This document shows, one piece after another, positions 31,121 through 39,850 of a stretch of 64,000 nt of DNA. Source of the DNA: Streptomyces himalayensis subsp. himalayensis. Its GTDB lineage: Bacteria > Actinomycetota > Actinomycetes > Streptomycetales > Streptomycetaceae. The translations under genes were made by a program, and so were the position numbers. Location: assembly GCF_013778455.1 (NCBI RefSeq), contig NZ_JACEHE010000008.1, forward strand, positions 62,001 to 126,000, given 5' to 3'. Position 1 is the first letter of the stretch. Each line of letters begins with the position of its first letter. Below the pieces are notes generated by a model. The model was given only the letters and a program-made list of their open reading frames with translations. It was not told the origin of the DNA and made no database searches.

Positions 31121-32131
31121 TTACCGTTTCTCCGGTAGCAGCAGGTCCGCTGCCAGAGATTCCTCGTGCACCGCGGTGCTCTGCCCCCGCCGGGCCCTCA
31201 CCCATGCCCGTTTCAGGTACATATGTACGTCGGCCTCCCAGGTGAAGCCCATGCCGCCGTGGACCTGGAGGCAGTCGCGGGCGCCGCGGACCGCCGCCTC
31301 GTCGGCGAGGAGCCGGGCGGTGGCGATGTCGAGCGGGTCGGCGGTCACGGAGGCCGCGTAGACCGCGGCGCGCGCCATCTCGGTGCGTACGAGCATCTGG
31401 GCGCACAGGTGCTTGACCGCCTGGAAGGAGCCGATGGGCCGGCCGAACTGCTGTCGTTCGCGGGCGTACCGGACGGCCATGTCGCAGGTACGGGTGGCGC
31501 CGCCGAGTTGTTCGGCGGCGCCGAGCAGCTCAGCGAACGAGTTGTCGGCGCCCGCCGTCGTGGGTTGTGCCCACCCTCCCCCAAGCTCTCGGCTTCGCTC
31601 GAGCAGGGGGGACCCCCATCGCCCTGCGGAACGATTGCCCACAACGGCGTGCACCCTGTGCAAGGGCGTCAGCGGATCTACTGACTGCAGGGGCACGGCC
31701 CCGGAGGCATCGCCCTGTACGACGTCCGCCTCGTCCAGCCACTCCACCAGCGCCCCGCCCCCGGTCCCGTCCACGACCCCGTCCACTGCCGTGACCACGG
31801 TCAGGCCCTCGGCGGCTCCCGGGACGGTGCCCGCGGCGAGGTGTGTGGCGATGAGTGGGCCCGGCAGCAGGACACGCCCCGCCTCCTCGAAGGCAAGTAC
31901 GGCCTCGGGGAGTCCGAGTCCGACGCCGCCGTCCGCTTCCGGGAGGCACAGCGCGAAGAACCCGGCCTCGCCGAGCTCCCGCCACAGGCCGCGGTCAAGG
32001 CGGGCCCCCGACCCGTCCACGCCAGCCGCGTCGACGGCCGCCCGCAGCGCCTCGCGCCCGAACCGGCCGGCCAGCAGCTCCCGTACGCCCGTCTGCAAGG
32101 CGCGCTGGTCGTCCGTCAGTTGGAAGTGCAT
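31121..32131 (-). CDS. acyl-CoA dehydrogenase, beta-type subunit, carrying an in-frame insertion
   Basis: This 336-residue member of the acyl-CoA dehydrogenase family starts with HFQLTDDQRALQTGVRELLAGRFG and ends with REQFGRPIG-like RQQFGRPIGSFQAVKHLCAQML and LQVHGGMGFTWEADVHMYLKRAW. It is short in the middle domain and lacks the usual catalytic Glu segment, typical of the beta subunit of FadE28/FadE29-like heterotetramers. The alpha-type partner gene ends 7 bases upstream. Between LHRVHAVV and TTAGADNSFAELL there are about 25 residues (GRWGSPLLERSRELGGGWAQ core) encoded by a MITE-like palindromic element. Whether the enzyme still works is open. Confidence 0.85.
   Translation of the reverse strand: MHFQLTDDQRALQTGVRELLAGRFGREALRAAVDAAGVDGSGARLDRGLWRELGEAGFFALCLPEADGGVGLGLPEAVLAFEEAGRVLLPGPLIATHLAAGTVPGAAEGLTVVTAVDGVVDGTGGGALVEWLDEADVVQGDASGAVPLQSVDPLTPLHRVHAVVGNRSAGRWGSPLLERSRELGGGWAQPTTAGADNSFAELLGAAEQLGGATRTCDMAVRYARERQQFGRPIGSFQAVKHLCAQMLVRTEMARAAVYAASVTADPLDIATARLLADEAAVRGARDCLQVHGGMGFTWEADVHMYLKRAWVRARRGQSTAVHEESLAADLLLPEKR
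31564..31645. mobile_element. MITE-like palindromic element inserted in-frame in an acyl-CoA dehydrogenase gene
   Basis: The element of about 82 bases has imperfect terminal inverted repeats (GTTGTGCCCA left, TGCCCACAAC right) and an internal strong hairpin built from CCCCCAAGCTCTCGG and the CTCGAGCAGGGGGG part. Sequences with this core are frequent in streptomycete genomes, by my recollection, and behave like small non-autonomous elements. The right-hand 27 bases (31621-31647) match 27665-27691 at 24 positions. Confidence 0.6.
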
Positions 32132-32138
32132 CCCGGGC

Positions 32139-33320
32139 TCACCCGTCCTTCCGTCCGTTCCGGTCCTTCGGGAGGCCGAGGATGCGCTCGGCGACGATGT
32201 TCTGCTGGATCTGCGACGTTCCGGCGGCGATGGTGTACGAGAGCGAGGACAGCCGGTCCAGGGTCCACTCGCGGGACAGGTCGAGGGAGTCGGGGCCGAG
32301 AACCTCGGCCGCGGTGTCGTACAGCTCCTGGCGGGCGTGCGAGTACCGCAGTTTGAAGACCGAACCGCCAACGCCCGGGACTCCGCCGGTCCTCTCCGAC
32401 TCGCTCACGTTCCACTGGGTCAGCCGCCACAGGGCCCGGAACTCCGCGTTCAGCCGGCCCAGGCGGCGCCTGAGCACGAGGTCGTCCCAGCGGCCGTTCA
32501 CCCGTGCCTCGCGGGCGAGCTCTCCGAGCACCCGCCGGCAGGCCACGACCTCGCCGACGAACGCCGTGCCACGTTCGAAGGACAGCGTCACCATCGTCAC
32601 GCGCCAGCCGTCGTTCTCCGCGCCCACCCGGTTCCCGACCGGAACGCGCACCTCGTCGAGGAAGACCTCCGCGAACTCCGTCGAGCCCGCGAGGGTCCGC
32701 AGTGGCCGGACCGTGACGCCGGGCGCGTCCACAGGCATCACGAGCCAAGTGATGCCGCGGTGCTTGGGCACGTCGTCGCTGACGGGCTGCGTGCGCACGA
32801 GCAGTTCGCACCAGTCGGCGACCTCCGCGTGCGAGGTCCAGATCTTCGAGCCGGTGATGACGTAGTCGTCGCCGTCCCGGACCGCCCTCGTACGCAGGGA
32901 CGCGAGGTCCGAGCCCGCGTCCGGTTCGCTGAAGCCCTGGCACCACACCTCCTCGCCGCGCAGGATCGGCGGCAGCCAGCGGGCCCGCTGCTCCGGTGTC
33001 CCCTCCGCGGCGATCGTGGGTCCCGCGTGCAGCAGGCCGACGAAGTTGGCGCCCACGTAGGGCGCGCCCGCCCGTTCCGTCTCCTCCAGGAAGATCAGGT
33101 GCTGGGTCGGGGTCGCTCCACGGCCGCCCGCGTCGACGGGCCAGTGCAGCCCCGCGTACCCGGCGTCGTACAGCATCCGCTGCCAGCCGAGGTCGTACGC
33201 CCTGCGCGCGGGCCAGTCGCCGGGGTCGGGCTTCGGCGGAAGCCCCGGCAGCACCTTGGTGAGCCACTCGCGCAGCCCGGCCCGGAACTCTTCCTCTTCC
33301 TCCGTGTACGTGAGGTCCAC
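32139..33320 (-). CDS. acyl-CoA dehydrogenase, alpha-type subunit
   Basis: This 393-residue enzyme has the full order: N-terminal helices (DLTYTEEEEEFRAGLREWL), FAD/substrate strand domain (WCQGFSEPDAGSDLASLRTRAV, then GSKIWTSHAEVADWCELLVRT) and the C-terminal helix domain ending AAGTSQIQQNIVAERILGLPKD. The usual YEGT catalytic Glu is Ala here, so the base must be elsewhere or in the partner, as in steroid-type alpha2beta2 enzymes. It is translated from GTG 33320, 9 bases after the amidohydrolase stop and 7 bases before the beta-subunit gene. The operon is amidohydrolase, alpha, beta, from the O11 promoter. Confidence 0.88.
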   Translation of the reverse strand: MDLTYTEEEEEFRAGLREWLTKVLPGLPPKPDPGDWPARRAYDLGWQRMLYDAGYAGLHWPVDAGGRGATPTQHLIFLEETERAGAPYVGANFVGLLHAGPTIAAEGTPEQRARWLPPILRGEEVWCQGFSEPDAGSDLASLRTRAVRDGDDYVITGSKIWTSHAEVADWCELLVRTQPVSDDVPKHRGITWLVMPVDAPGVTVRPLRTLAGSTEFAEVFLDEVRVPVGNRVGAENDGWRVTMVTLSFERGTAFVGEVVACRRVLGELAREARVNGRWDDLVLRRRLGRLNAEFRALWRLTQWNVSESERTGGVPGVGGSVFKLRYSHARQELYDTAAEVLGPDSLDLSREWTLDRLSSLSYTIAAGTSQIQQNIVAERILGLPKDRNGRKDG

Positions 33321-33329
33321 GTGCGCGCT

Positions 33330-34523
33330 CTACTTGTCGAAGTCGAGGTCGAGCATGCGGATGGCGTTGCCGCGCATCAGCTTGTAGACCGTCTCGTCGT
33401 CGAGGCCCTTGACGTGGTCGAGGGCGACCTCCTTGGTGTGCGGGAAGGTCGAGTCGACGTGCGGGTAGTCGGTCTCGAAGGTCGCGTTGTCACGGCCGAC
33501 CACGTCCAGCGAGGCGACGCCGTGTTTGTCGCGGAAGAAGCAGCAGAAGATCTGCCGGTAGTAGTACGTGGACGGCGGCTCGGGGATCAGATCGCGCACC
33601 CCGCCCCAGGCCCGGTGCTCCTCCCACACGTCGTCGGCGCGCTCCAGGGCGTACGGGATCCAGCCCATCTGGCCCTCGCTGTAGGCGAGCTTCAGCCGCG
33701 GGAACTTCACGAGCACCCCGGAGAACAGGAAGTCCATCATCGAGGCCATGGCGTTGTTGAAGGACAGCGACGCCTGGACGGCGGGCGGGGCGTCGGGCGA
33801 GGCCGCGGGCATCTGGGACGACGACCCGATGTGCATGTTGACGACGGTGCCGGTGTCCTGGCAGACGGCGAAGAACGGGTCCCAGTAGCCGGAGTGGATG
33901 GACGGCAGCCCGAGGTGGGTCGGGATCTCGCTGAAGGTCACGGCCCGCACCCCGCGTGCCGCGTTCCGCTGGATCTCGGCCACTGCGAGGTCGATGTCCC
34001 ACAGCGGAATGAGGCACAGCGGGATGAGCCGGCCGCCGCTGTCGCCGCACCACTCCTCGACCATCCAGTCGTTGTAGGCGCGTACGCAGGCGAGGGCGAC
34101 CTCCTTGTCGTGCGCCTCGGCGAAGGTCTGCCCGCAGAAGCGGGGGAAGGTCGGGAAGCAGAGCGATGCCTCGACATGATTCAGGTCCATGTCCTTCAGC
34201 CGCTCGGCGGGGTCCCAGCAGCCGCGCCGCATCTCCGCGCGCGTGATGCCCTCCAGCGTCATCTCGTCGCGGTCGAAGCCGACGGCGGCGATGTTGCGCT
34301 TGTACGGGAACTTGAGGTCCTCGTAGATCCACCAGTCCGTCGGGGGCCCGTCCGGGTCCATGGTGATCTGGTACTTCCCGCCGACGTACGCGAGCTCCCC
34401 GATACCGGCGGTGAGCGGCTTGGGGCCGCAGTCCCGGTACTTCTGCGGCAGCCAGGTCTCGAAGAGATGCGCCGGCTCGATCACATGGTCGTCGACGCTG
34501 ATGATCCGAGGCAGTTCGGTCAT
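33330..34523 (-). CDS. amidohydrolase-2 (ACMSD-like) family metal hydrolase or decarboxylase
   Basis: This 397-residue TIM-barrel protein is of the amidohydrolase_2 family. The first metal-binding strand reads ISVDDHVIEP (a D-x-H in place of H-x-H, as in many actinobacterial members). Other sites are VVNMHIGSS and ETDYPHVDST near the C-terminus, which carry the conserved His and Asp residues. ACMSD relatives decarboxylate or hydrolyse ring acids. Proteins of this branch are frequent in actinobacterial steroid/terpene-type islands, but their reaction is unassigned. The ATG is behind GGAGGGAAC. First gene of the leftward operon from operator O11. Confidence 0.85.
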   Translation of the reverse strand: MTELPRIISVDDHVIEPAHLFETWLPQKYRDCGPKPLTAGIGELAYVGGKYQITMDPDGPPTDWWIYEDLKFPYKRNIAAVGFDRDEMTLEGITRAEMRRGCWDPAERLKDMDLNHVEASLCFPTFPRFCGQTFAEAHDKEVALACVRAYNDWMVEEWCGDSGGRLIPLCLIPLWDIDLAVAEIQRNAARGVRAVTFSEIPTHLGLPSIHSGYWDPFFAVCQDTGTVVNMHIGSSSQMPAASPDAPPAVQASLSFNNAMASMMDFLFSGVLVKFPRLKLAYSEGQMGWIPYALERADDVWEEHRAWGGVRDLIPEPPSTYYYRQIFCCFFRDKHGVASLDVVGRDNATFETDYPHVDSTFPHTKEVALDHVKGLDDETVYKLMRGNAIRMLDLDFDK

Positions 34524-34603
34524 GTGTCCGTGTTCCCTCCGGCGTTTCCGGTGGCCCGTCGGCGCCCGTCGTCGCTGATCAGCCTCATCGCTTCTGACAG
34601 ATT

Positions 34604-34618
34604 CTGATGGTTCGTCAG
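34604..34618. promoter_or_regulatory. island operator O11
   Basis: CTGATGGTTCGTCAG (one mismatch) lies 81 bases upstream of the amidohydrolase start on the minus-strand side. It is part of the 238-base divergent promoter region that also holds O12-O14. Confidence 0.72.
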
Positions 34619-34691
34619 ATCCTTGCTGAGGTCAGGCTAACCCCGCACCCCTGGACCGACAAGGCGACGGGCCCTACGCTCTCCGCACGAT

Positions 34692-34706
34692 CTGACTAGC
34701 CGTCAG
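34692..34706. promoter_or_regulatory. island operator O12
   Basis: CTGACTAGCCGTCAG (one mismatch) is 56 bases before the CoA-ligase GTG at 34762. It is the first of three palindromic sites in a row. Confidence 0.75.
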
Positions 34707-34713
34707 TTAAGAG

Positions 34714-34741
34714 CTGATCGTCAGTTGCGAGCTGACGTCAG
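34714..34741. promoter_or_regulatory. two compressed operator variants (O13, O14)
   Basis: CTGATCGTCAG (34714-34724) and CTGACGTCAG (34732-34741) have the same arms but with shortened centres. With O12 they give sites 18-22 bases apart, about two helical turns, on the side of the CoA-ligase gene. They may be decayed operators or binding sites for cooperative dimers. Confidence 0.5.
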
Positions 34742-34761
34742 TGACGAGGGGACGGACCGCC

Positions 34762-36297
34762 GTGACCGACACCGCACACGCACTGGGCGCATCCCGGACG
34801 CTCTGGGAGCTCGTCGACCGCCGCGCCGCACTCACCCCCGATGCCCCCGTCCTGTTCCAGGACGACCGGAGCCTCACCTTCGGCGCCCTGCGGGACCGCG
34901 CCGAGCGGGTCGCGGCCGGCCTGTACGACATGGGCGTACGCCCCGGCACCGTCGTCGCCTGGCAGCTCCCCACGCGTCTCGAGACCGCCCTGCTCTCCTT
35001 CGCGCTGGCCCGGCTCGGCGCGGTGCAGTCACCGGTCATCCCCTTCTACCGGGACCGTGAGGTGGCCTTCGCGCTGACGGAGTCGAAGGCCGAGTACTTC
35101 GCGGTACCGGGCGTCTGGCGCGGCTTCGACCACACCGCGATGGGGCGACGGCTCGGCGCGAAGGGCGTCTTCGAGGCGTACGACTCACTTCCCGACGGCG
35201 ACCCCGCCATCCTGCCCCCGCCGCCCGCCGACGGCACCGCCGTGCGCTGGATCTACTGGACGTCGGGCACCACATCGGACCCCAAGGGCGTGCTGCACAC
35301 GGACCGTTCACTGATCGCGGGCGGCTCGTGCCTGGCCCACGCGCTGCGCCTCTCCACCGACGACGTCGGCTCGATCGCCTTTCCGTACGCCCACATCGGC
35401 GGACCCGACTACACCGTCATGCTGCTGCTGTACGGCGTACCGGCTGTCATGTTCGAGCAGTTCGCGCTGCCGGAGGCGCTGGAGGGCTACCGGCGGCACG
35501 GCGTGACCGTCGCGGGCGGCTCGACCGCCTTCTACTCGATGTTCCTCGCCGAGCAGCGCAAACAGCCCGGCCGGAAGCTCATCCCATCCCTGCGGCTACT
35601 GGCGGGCGGCGGTGCACCGAAGCCGCCCGAGCTCTACCACGCGGTCGTACGGGAGATGGGCTGTCAGCTTGCGCACGGCTACGGCATGACCGAGGTCCCC
35701 ATGATCACGATGGGCGACCCGGAGGACACCGCCGAGAACCTCGCGACCACGGAGGGCCGTCCGCCCGAGGGAATGGAGATACGGATCACGGACGGGAACG
35801 GCGATCAGGTGCCCACGGGGACGGACGGAGAGGTGCGGCTGCGCGGAGAGGCCGTCTGCCAGGGGTATCTCGGCCCGGTGCAGAACGCGGAGGTCTTCGA
35901 CGCCGACGGATTTCTCATCACCGGCGATCTGGGGCATCTCACGCCCGGTGGACATCTGGTGCTGACCGGCCGCGTCAAGGACGTCATCATCCGCAAGGGC
36001 GAGAACATCTCCGCGAAGGAGATCGAGGACCTGCTCCATCAGCATCCGGCGGTGGGCGATGTCGCCGTGATCGGGCTGCCGGACCCGGAGCGGGGCGAGC
36101 GGGTCTGCGCGGTGGTGGAACAGCCGGCGGGCGCGGAGAAGCTGACCCTGGAGACCGTCACGGCCCATCTGCGGGCGGAAGGGCTGTCCGTGCACAAGCT
36201 CCCCGAACAGCTCGAGCTGGTGGACGCCCTTCCGCGCAACGAGACCCTGCGCAAAGTCCTCAAGTACAAGCTGCGCGAGCGGTTCGCGGGGGCGTGA
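34762..36297 (+). CDS. acyl-CoA ligase, cyclohexanecarboxylate/alicyclic acid type
   Basis: This 511-residue ANL-superfamily ligase has P-loop YWTSGTTSDPKGVLHTD, the A5 motif HGYGMTEVPM, the adenylate site FLITGDLG and the hinge GRVKDVIIRKGENISAKEIE. The C-terminal region NETLRKVLKYKLR holds the catalytic Lys. The overall pattern follows the actinobacterial cyclohexanecarboxylate-CoA ligase group, by family resemblance only. It is the second ligase of the island and probably activates a different acid from the FadD at 1140. GTG 34762 is preceded by GAGGGG at 10 bases. An in-frame GTG at 34741 overlaps operator O14 and is less likely. Confidence 0.87.
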   Translation: MTDTAHALGASRTLWELVDRRAALTPDAPVLFQDDRSLTFGALRDRAERVAAGLYDMGVRPGTVVAWQLPTRLETALLSFALARLGAVQSPVIPFYRDREVAFALTESKAEYFAVPGVWRGFDHTAMGRRLGAKGVFEAYDSLPDGDPAILPPPPADGTAVRWIYWTSGTTSDPKGVLHTDRSLIAGGSCLAHALRLSTDDVGSIAFPYAHIGGPDYTVMLLLYGVPAVMFEQFALPEALEGYRRHGVTVAGGSTAFYSMFLAEQRKQPGRKLIPSLRLLAGGGAPKPPELYHAVVREMGCQLAHGYGMTEVPMITMGDPEDTAENLATTEGRPPEGMEIRITDGNGDQVPTGTDGEVRLRGEAVCQGYLGPVQNAEVFDADGFLITGDLGHLTPGGHLVLTGRVKDVIIRKGENISAKEIEDLLHQHPAVGDVAVIGLPDPERGERVCAVVEQPAGAEKLTLETVTAHLRAEGLSVHKLPEQLELVDALPRNETLRKVLKYKLRERFAGA

Positions 36298-36312
36298 GCC
36301 GGTGGCGTTCCG

Positions 36313-36360
36313 TTACCCGGGGTCCGTGAAGTACCGCTACTCGGGAACCGTGAAGTACCG
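36313..36360. repeat. 24-bp tandem duplication of the EF-hand gene's 3' end including its stop
   Basis: On the minus strand the end of the gene, RYFTVPE-stop (36360-36337), is followed directly by RYFTDPG-stop (36336-36313). The two 24-base units differ at few positions and each ends with its own stop codon. Confidence 0.8.
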
Positions 36361-36849
36361 CGCGAACGCGGTCACGATCTCCGCTTCCATGACCCGGCCG
36401 TCGCCGTCCGAGTCGAGGGTCGCGGCGGCCGCGGCGGCGATGTCGTCGGGCACGCCGAGCACCTTCAGTACCCGTGCGGTCTCCTCGACGGTGGCCGCGC
36501 CGTCCCCGTCGCAGTCCGCGACGGCCAGCGCGGCATGCAGGAAGGGGCGGGCGATCTCGGCGAACCGGTCCGGGTTGTCACGCAGCCGCTTCAGGGCACC
36601 GTTCACGAACTCGTCGCGGGTGATCCGCTGATCGCCGTCCCGGTCCGCGATCCCGGCCATGCCCTGCCAGAACGCCTCCGCGCCGATGTACAGGGCCTGG
36701 CCCTTGTCGCACCGGGCCGTCGTACCGAACTCGGCGAGCAGCGACTTGGCGGCGCTGCTGAAGTCCTCGCGGTCGATATAGCCGTTGCCGTCCTGGTCGA
36801 ACGTGGCGAAACGGGCAGCGATCCTGCGTTCGTACTCGGTGCTGACCAT
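36337..36849 (-). CDS. EF-hand calcium-binding protein (calerythrin-like)
   Basis: This 170-residue protein has four EF-hand loops: DQDGNGYIDREDF (about 18-30), DRDGDQRITRDEF (about 69-81), DCDGDGAATVEE and DSDGDGRVMEAE. All keep the Asp/Asn/Gly ligand pattern, though the third and fourth have some weak positions. Calerythrin-type proteins of actinomycetes are small cytosolic calcium buffers or sensors. It is not in an operon with the convergent CoA-ligase gene, which ends 40 bases away. Its 3' end lies in a tandem duplication. Confidence 0.9.
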   Translation of the reverse strand: MVSTEYERRIAARFATFDQDGNGYIDREDFSSAAKSLLAEFGTTARCDKGQALYIGAEAFWQGMAGIADRDGDQRITRDEFVNGALKRLRDNPDRFAEIARPFLHAALAVADCDGDGAATVEETARVLKVLGVPDDIAAAAAATLDSDGDGRVMEAEIVTAFARYFTVPE

Positions 36850-37044
36850 GTGTTCTCGGGCCGCCTTACGTCACTTGGTGGTGTATCTGGCAGGGAGCGT
36901 ACGACGCCGGGGCGGGTTCGGGAGCCGGAAAACGACGCTTGTACCAAGACCGCAGGAATTCCGGGACAACAGCGTGGCACTGCGATGGCGTGATGTGATC
37001 GATGCCGCACAGCGGGAGGCCGCCTGGGAGCAGGCGGCCGGCCC

Positions 37045-37437
37045 TCACGCGGAGAGGGGGCCGGCCTCGTCGTCGACGGCCGATGCCGCGTCGGGATAGA
37101 CGTCGAAGAGCCGGCGTACGCCCAGGGCGGCGAGGACCTTGTTGACGTGGGCGCCTCCCCCGCTCGCCGAGCCGCCGTCGGCGCCCTGCGCGGGAAGTAT
37201 CAACCGCAGCCGGCCCTGGCAGGAGCGGATGAGACGGCGCGTGGCGATCAGGACGCCGACCCCGCTGGAGTCGCAGAAGAAGACCTCGGAGAGGTCCAGG
37301 ACGAGGCTGCGGCGGCCGTCGGCCACGGCGTCGTGCACCCGCTGTCGCAGCAAGGGGGAGGTCACCAGGTCCATTTCACCCGATACGGACAGAACGACCC
37401 ACTCGCCCTTGACTCCTTCTCTCACGCTCAGTGTCAC
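37045..37437 (-). CDS. STAS-domain anti-sigma factor antagonist
   Basis: This 130-residue SpoIIAA/RsbV-like protein has strand-helix core VVLSVSGEMDLVTSPLLRQRV and the phosphorylation site FFCDSSGVGVL with Ser57/Ser58 (the second Ser is usually the target). It should bind an RsbW-type kinase such as the ATP-binding protein at 30205 when dephosphorylated. A Gly/Ser insertion (QGADGGSASGGGAHVN) in the loop before the last strand is non-canonical but frequent in streptomycetes. It stands alone and is divergent from the sigma-like gene, with a 434-base gap. Confidence 0.88.
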   Translation of the reverse strand: MTLSVREGVKGEWVVLSVSGEMDLVTSPLLRQRVHDAVADGRRSLVLDLSEVFFCDSSGVGVLIATRRLIRSCQGRLRLILPAQGADGGSASGGGAHVNKVLAALGVRRLFDVYPDAASAVDDEAGPLSA

Positions 37438-37871
37438 GTCACGTCCTTCGCCAGTCGATCCGGAAGCTTTACCTTCGCTTCCCTTCGCGGCTGCCCGGCC
37501 GCCGTTCCACGAAACACCCCGGACGAAACCCCTTGGTACGGCACCCCTCGCGAGGCATCCGGTGCGGCACCCGTCACGGGGAGACCTGATGGAGCACCTC
37601 GTGAAGCACCTTGTGCATTCGACCGCACAAGAACCCGCAGACGTATCACACTTGGACTGGTTCGGTCTCTTTCAGTCACCTGTGGGTCTCGTATGCTCAC
37701 AGTACGCGCAAGAGAAGTCGGCGGAAGGGTCTGGGGTGGCCAATACCACCTCACGGCCTGAACTGGACGGGCATTGACGCAAAGCGACGTGCTCCGCAGT
37801 GACCGCGGACTACATTCGAAACACGGTGGCAGACGCACGGAGCGCGCGGCACGACCAGGTGAGGGGGTCGC
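37438..37871. other. 434-base gap between the STAS and sigma-factor genes
   Basis: It must hold both divergent promoters. The base composition is less GC-rich than the genes (for example around 37600-37700). I could not define a gene, a strong hairpin or the island palindrome here. Confidence 0.45.
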
Positions 37872-38446
37872 ATGGCGAAGGAGGCACCGCCCCGCTGGGA
37901 CCGCACCATGCAGCAACGACTGGCGCGCGGCGAGGCGGCGGCGCTCGGCGAGCTGTACGACCGCTTCGCATCGCTCGTACACGGACTGGCGCATCGCGTC
38001 CTCGACGACGAGGGGGACGCCGACCGCATCACACGCGAGGTCTTCACCCACATCTGGGAGAACCCCGAGACGTTCGACCCCAAACAGGGTCCGTTGCGCT
38101 CCTGGGTGGCCACGCTCACCCACCGACTGGCCGTGCAGCGGCTGCGGCAGACCGAGGCCGCGGCGCTGGCCCGGGACGGCTCGGGCACCACGGAGGATCT
38201 GGAACGCAAGGTCCGCCGCGCCTCGGCGGCCGCCCGCGCGGACTACATCGTGACGAACATGCCCGCCCCGCTGCGCGCCGCCCTCGAACTGGCGTACTTC
38301 CAGCGCCGCGACTACCGGCAGGCCGCCGCCGACCTCGGTGTCACCGCGGACGAGGCCCGTCGCCGGCTCCGCCTCGGTCTGCAACTGCTGTCGACCGCCC
38401 ACGACAACAGCACCTCGGGTGCACCACCCGGACACGGGAGGACGTG

Positions 38447-38450
<4 letters not shown>
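37872..38450 (+). CDS. ECF-like RNA polymerase sigma factor
   Basis: This 192-residue sigma-70 family protein of the two-domain kind has region 2 from QQRLARGEAAALGELYDRFASLVHGLAHRVLDDEGDADRITREVFTHIW (about 14-62), with WENPETFDPKQGPLRSWVATLTHRLAV as the 2.4-like part. Region 4 is near the C-terminus (LPAPLRAALELAYFQRRDYRQAAADLGVTADEARRRLRLGL). The final 20 residues are unstructured. It overlaps the next gene by GTGA. That gene encodes a zinc-finger anti-sigma/MDMPI fusion, so this is a sigma/anti-sigma pair, probably responding to thiol or redox stress. Confidence 0.85.
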
Positions 38451-39793
<1,343 letters not shown>

Positions 39794-39818
39794 GGCGCCG
39801 CTCCTGGTCCCGCCGGCC

Positions 39819-39850
39819 GGTCAGGTCAGGTCAGGTCAGGTCAGGTCAGG
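39819..39850. repeat. 5-bp tandem array (GGTCA), six copies, starting at the purU stop codon
   Basis: GGTCA repeats from 39819 to 39850. On the minus strand the purU stop TGA (39848-39846) is the first TGA of the array TGACC-TGACC, so the array grew outward from the stop codon. Confidence 0.8.

Noticed and set aside
2786..34741. KstR or KstR2 control of the island
   Set aside because: The palindrome does not resemble TnnAACnnGTTnnA or AnCAAGnnCTTGnT, and no steroid-ring genes are seen here.
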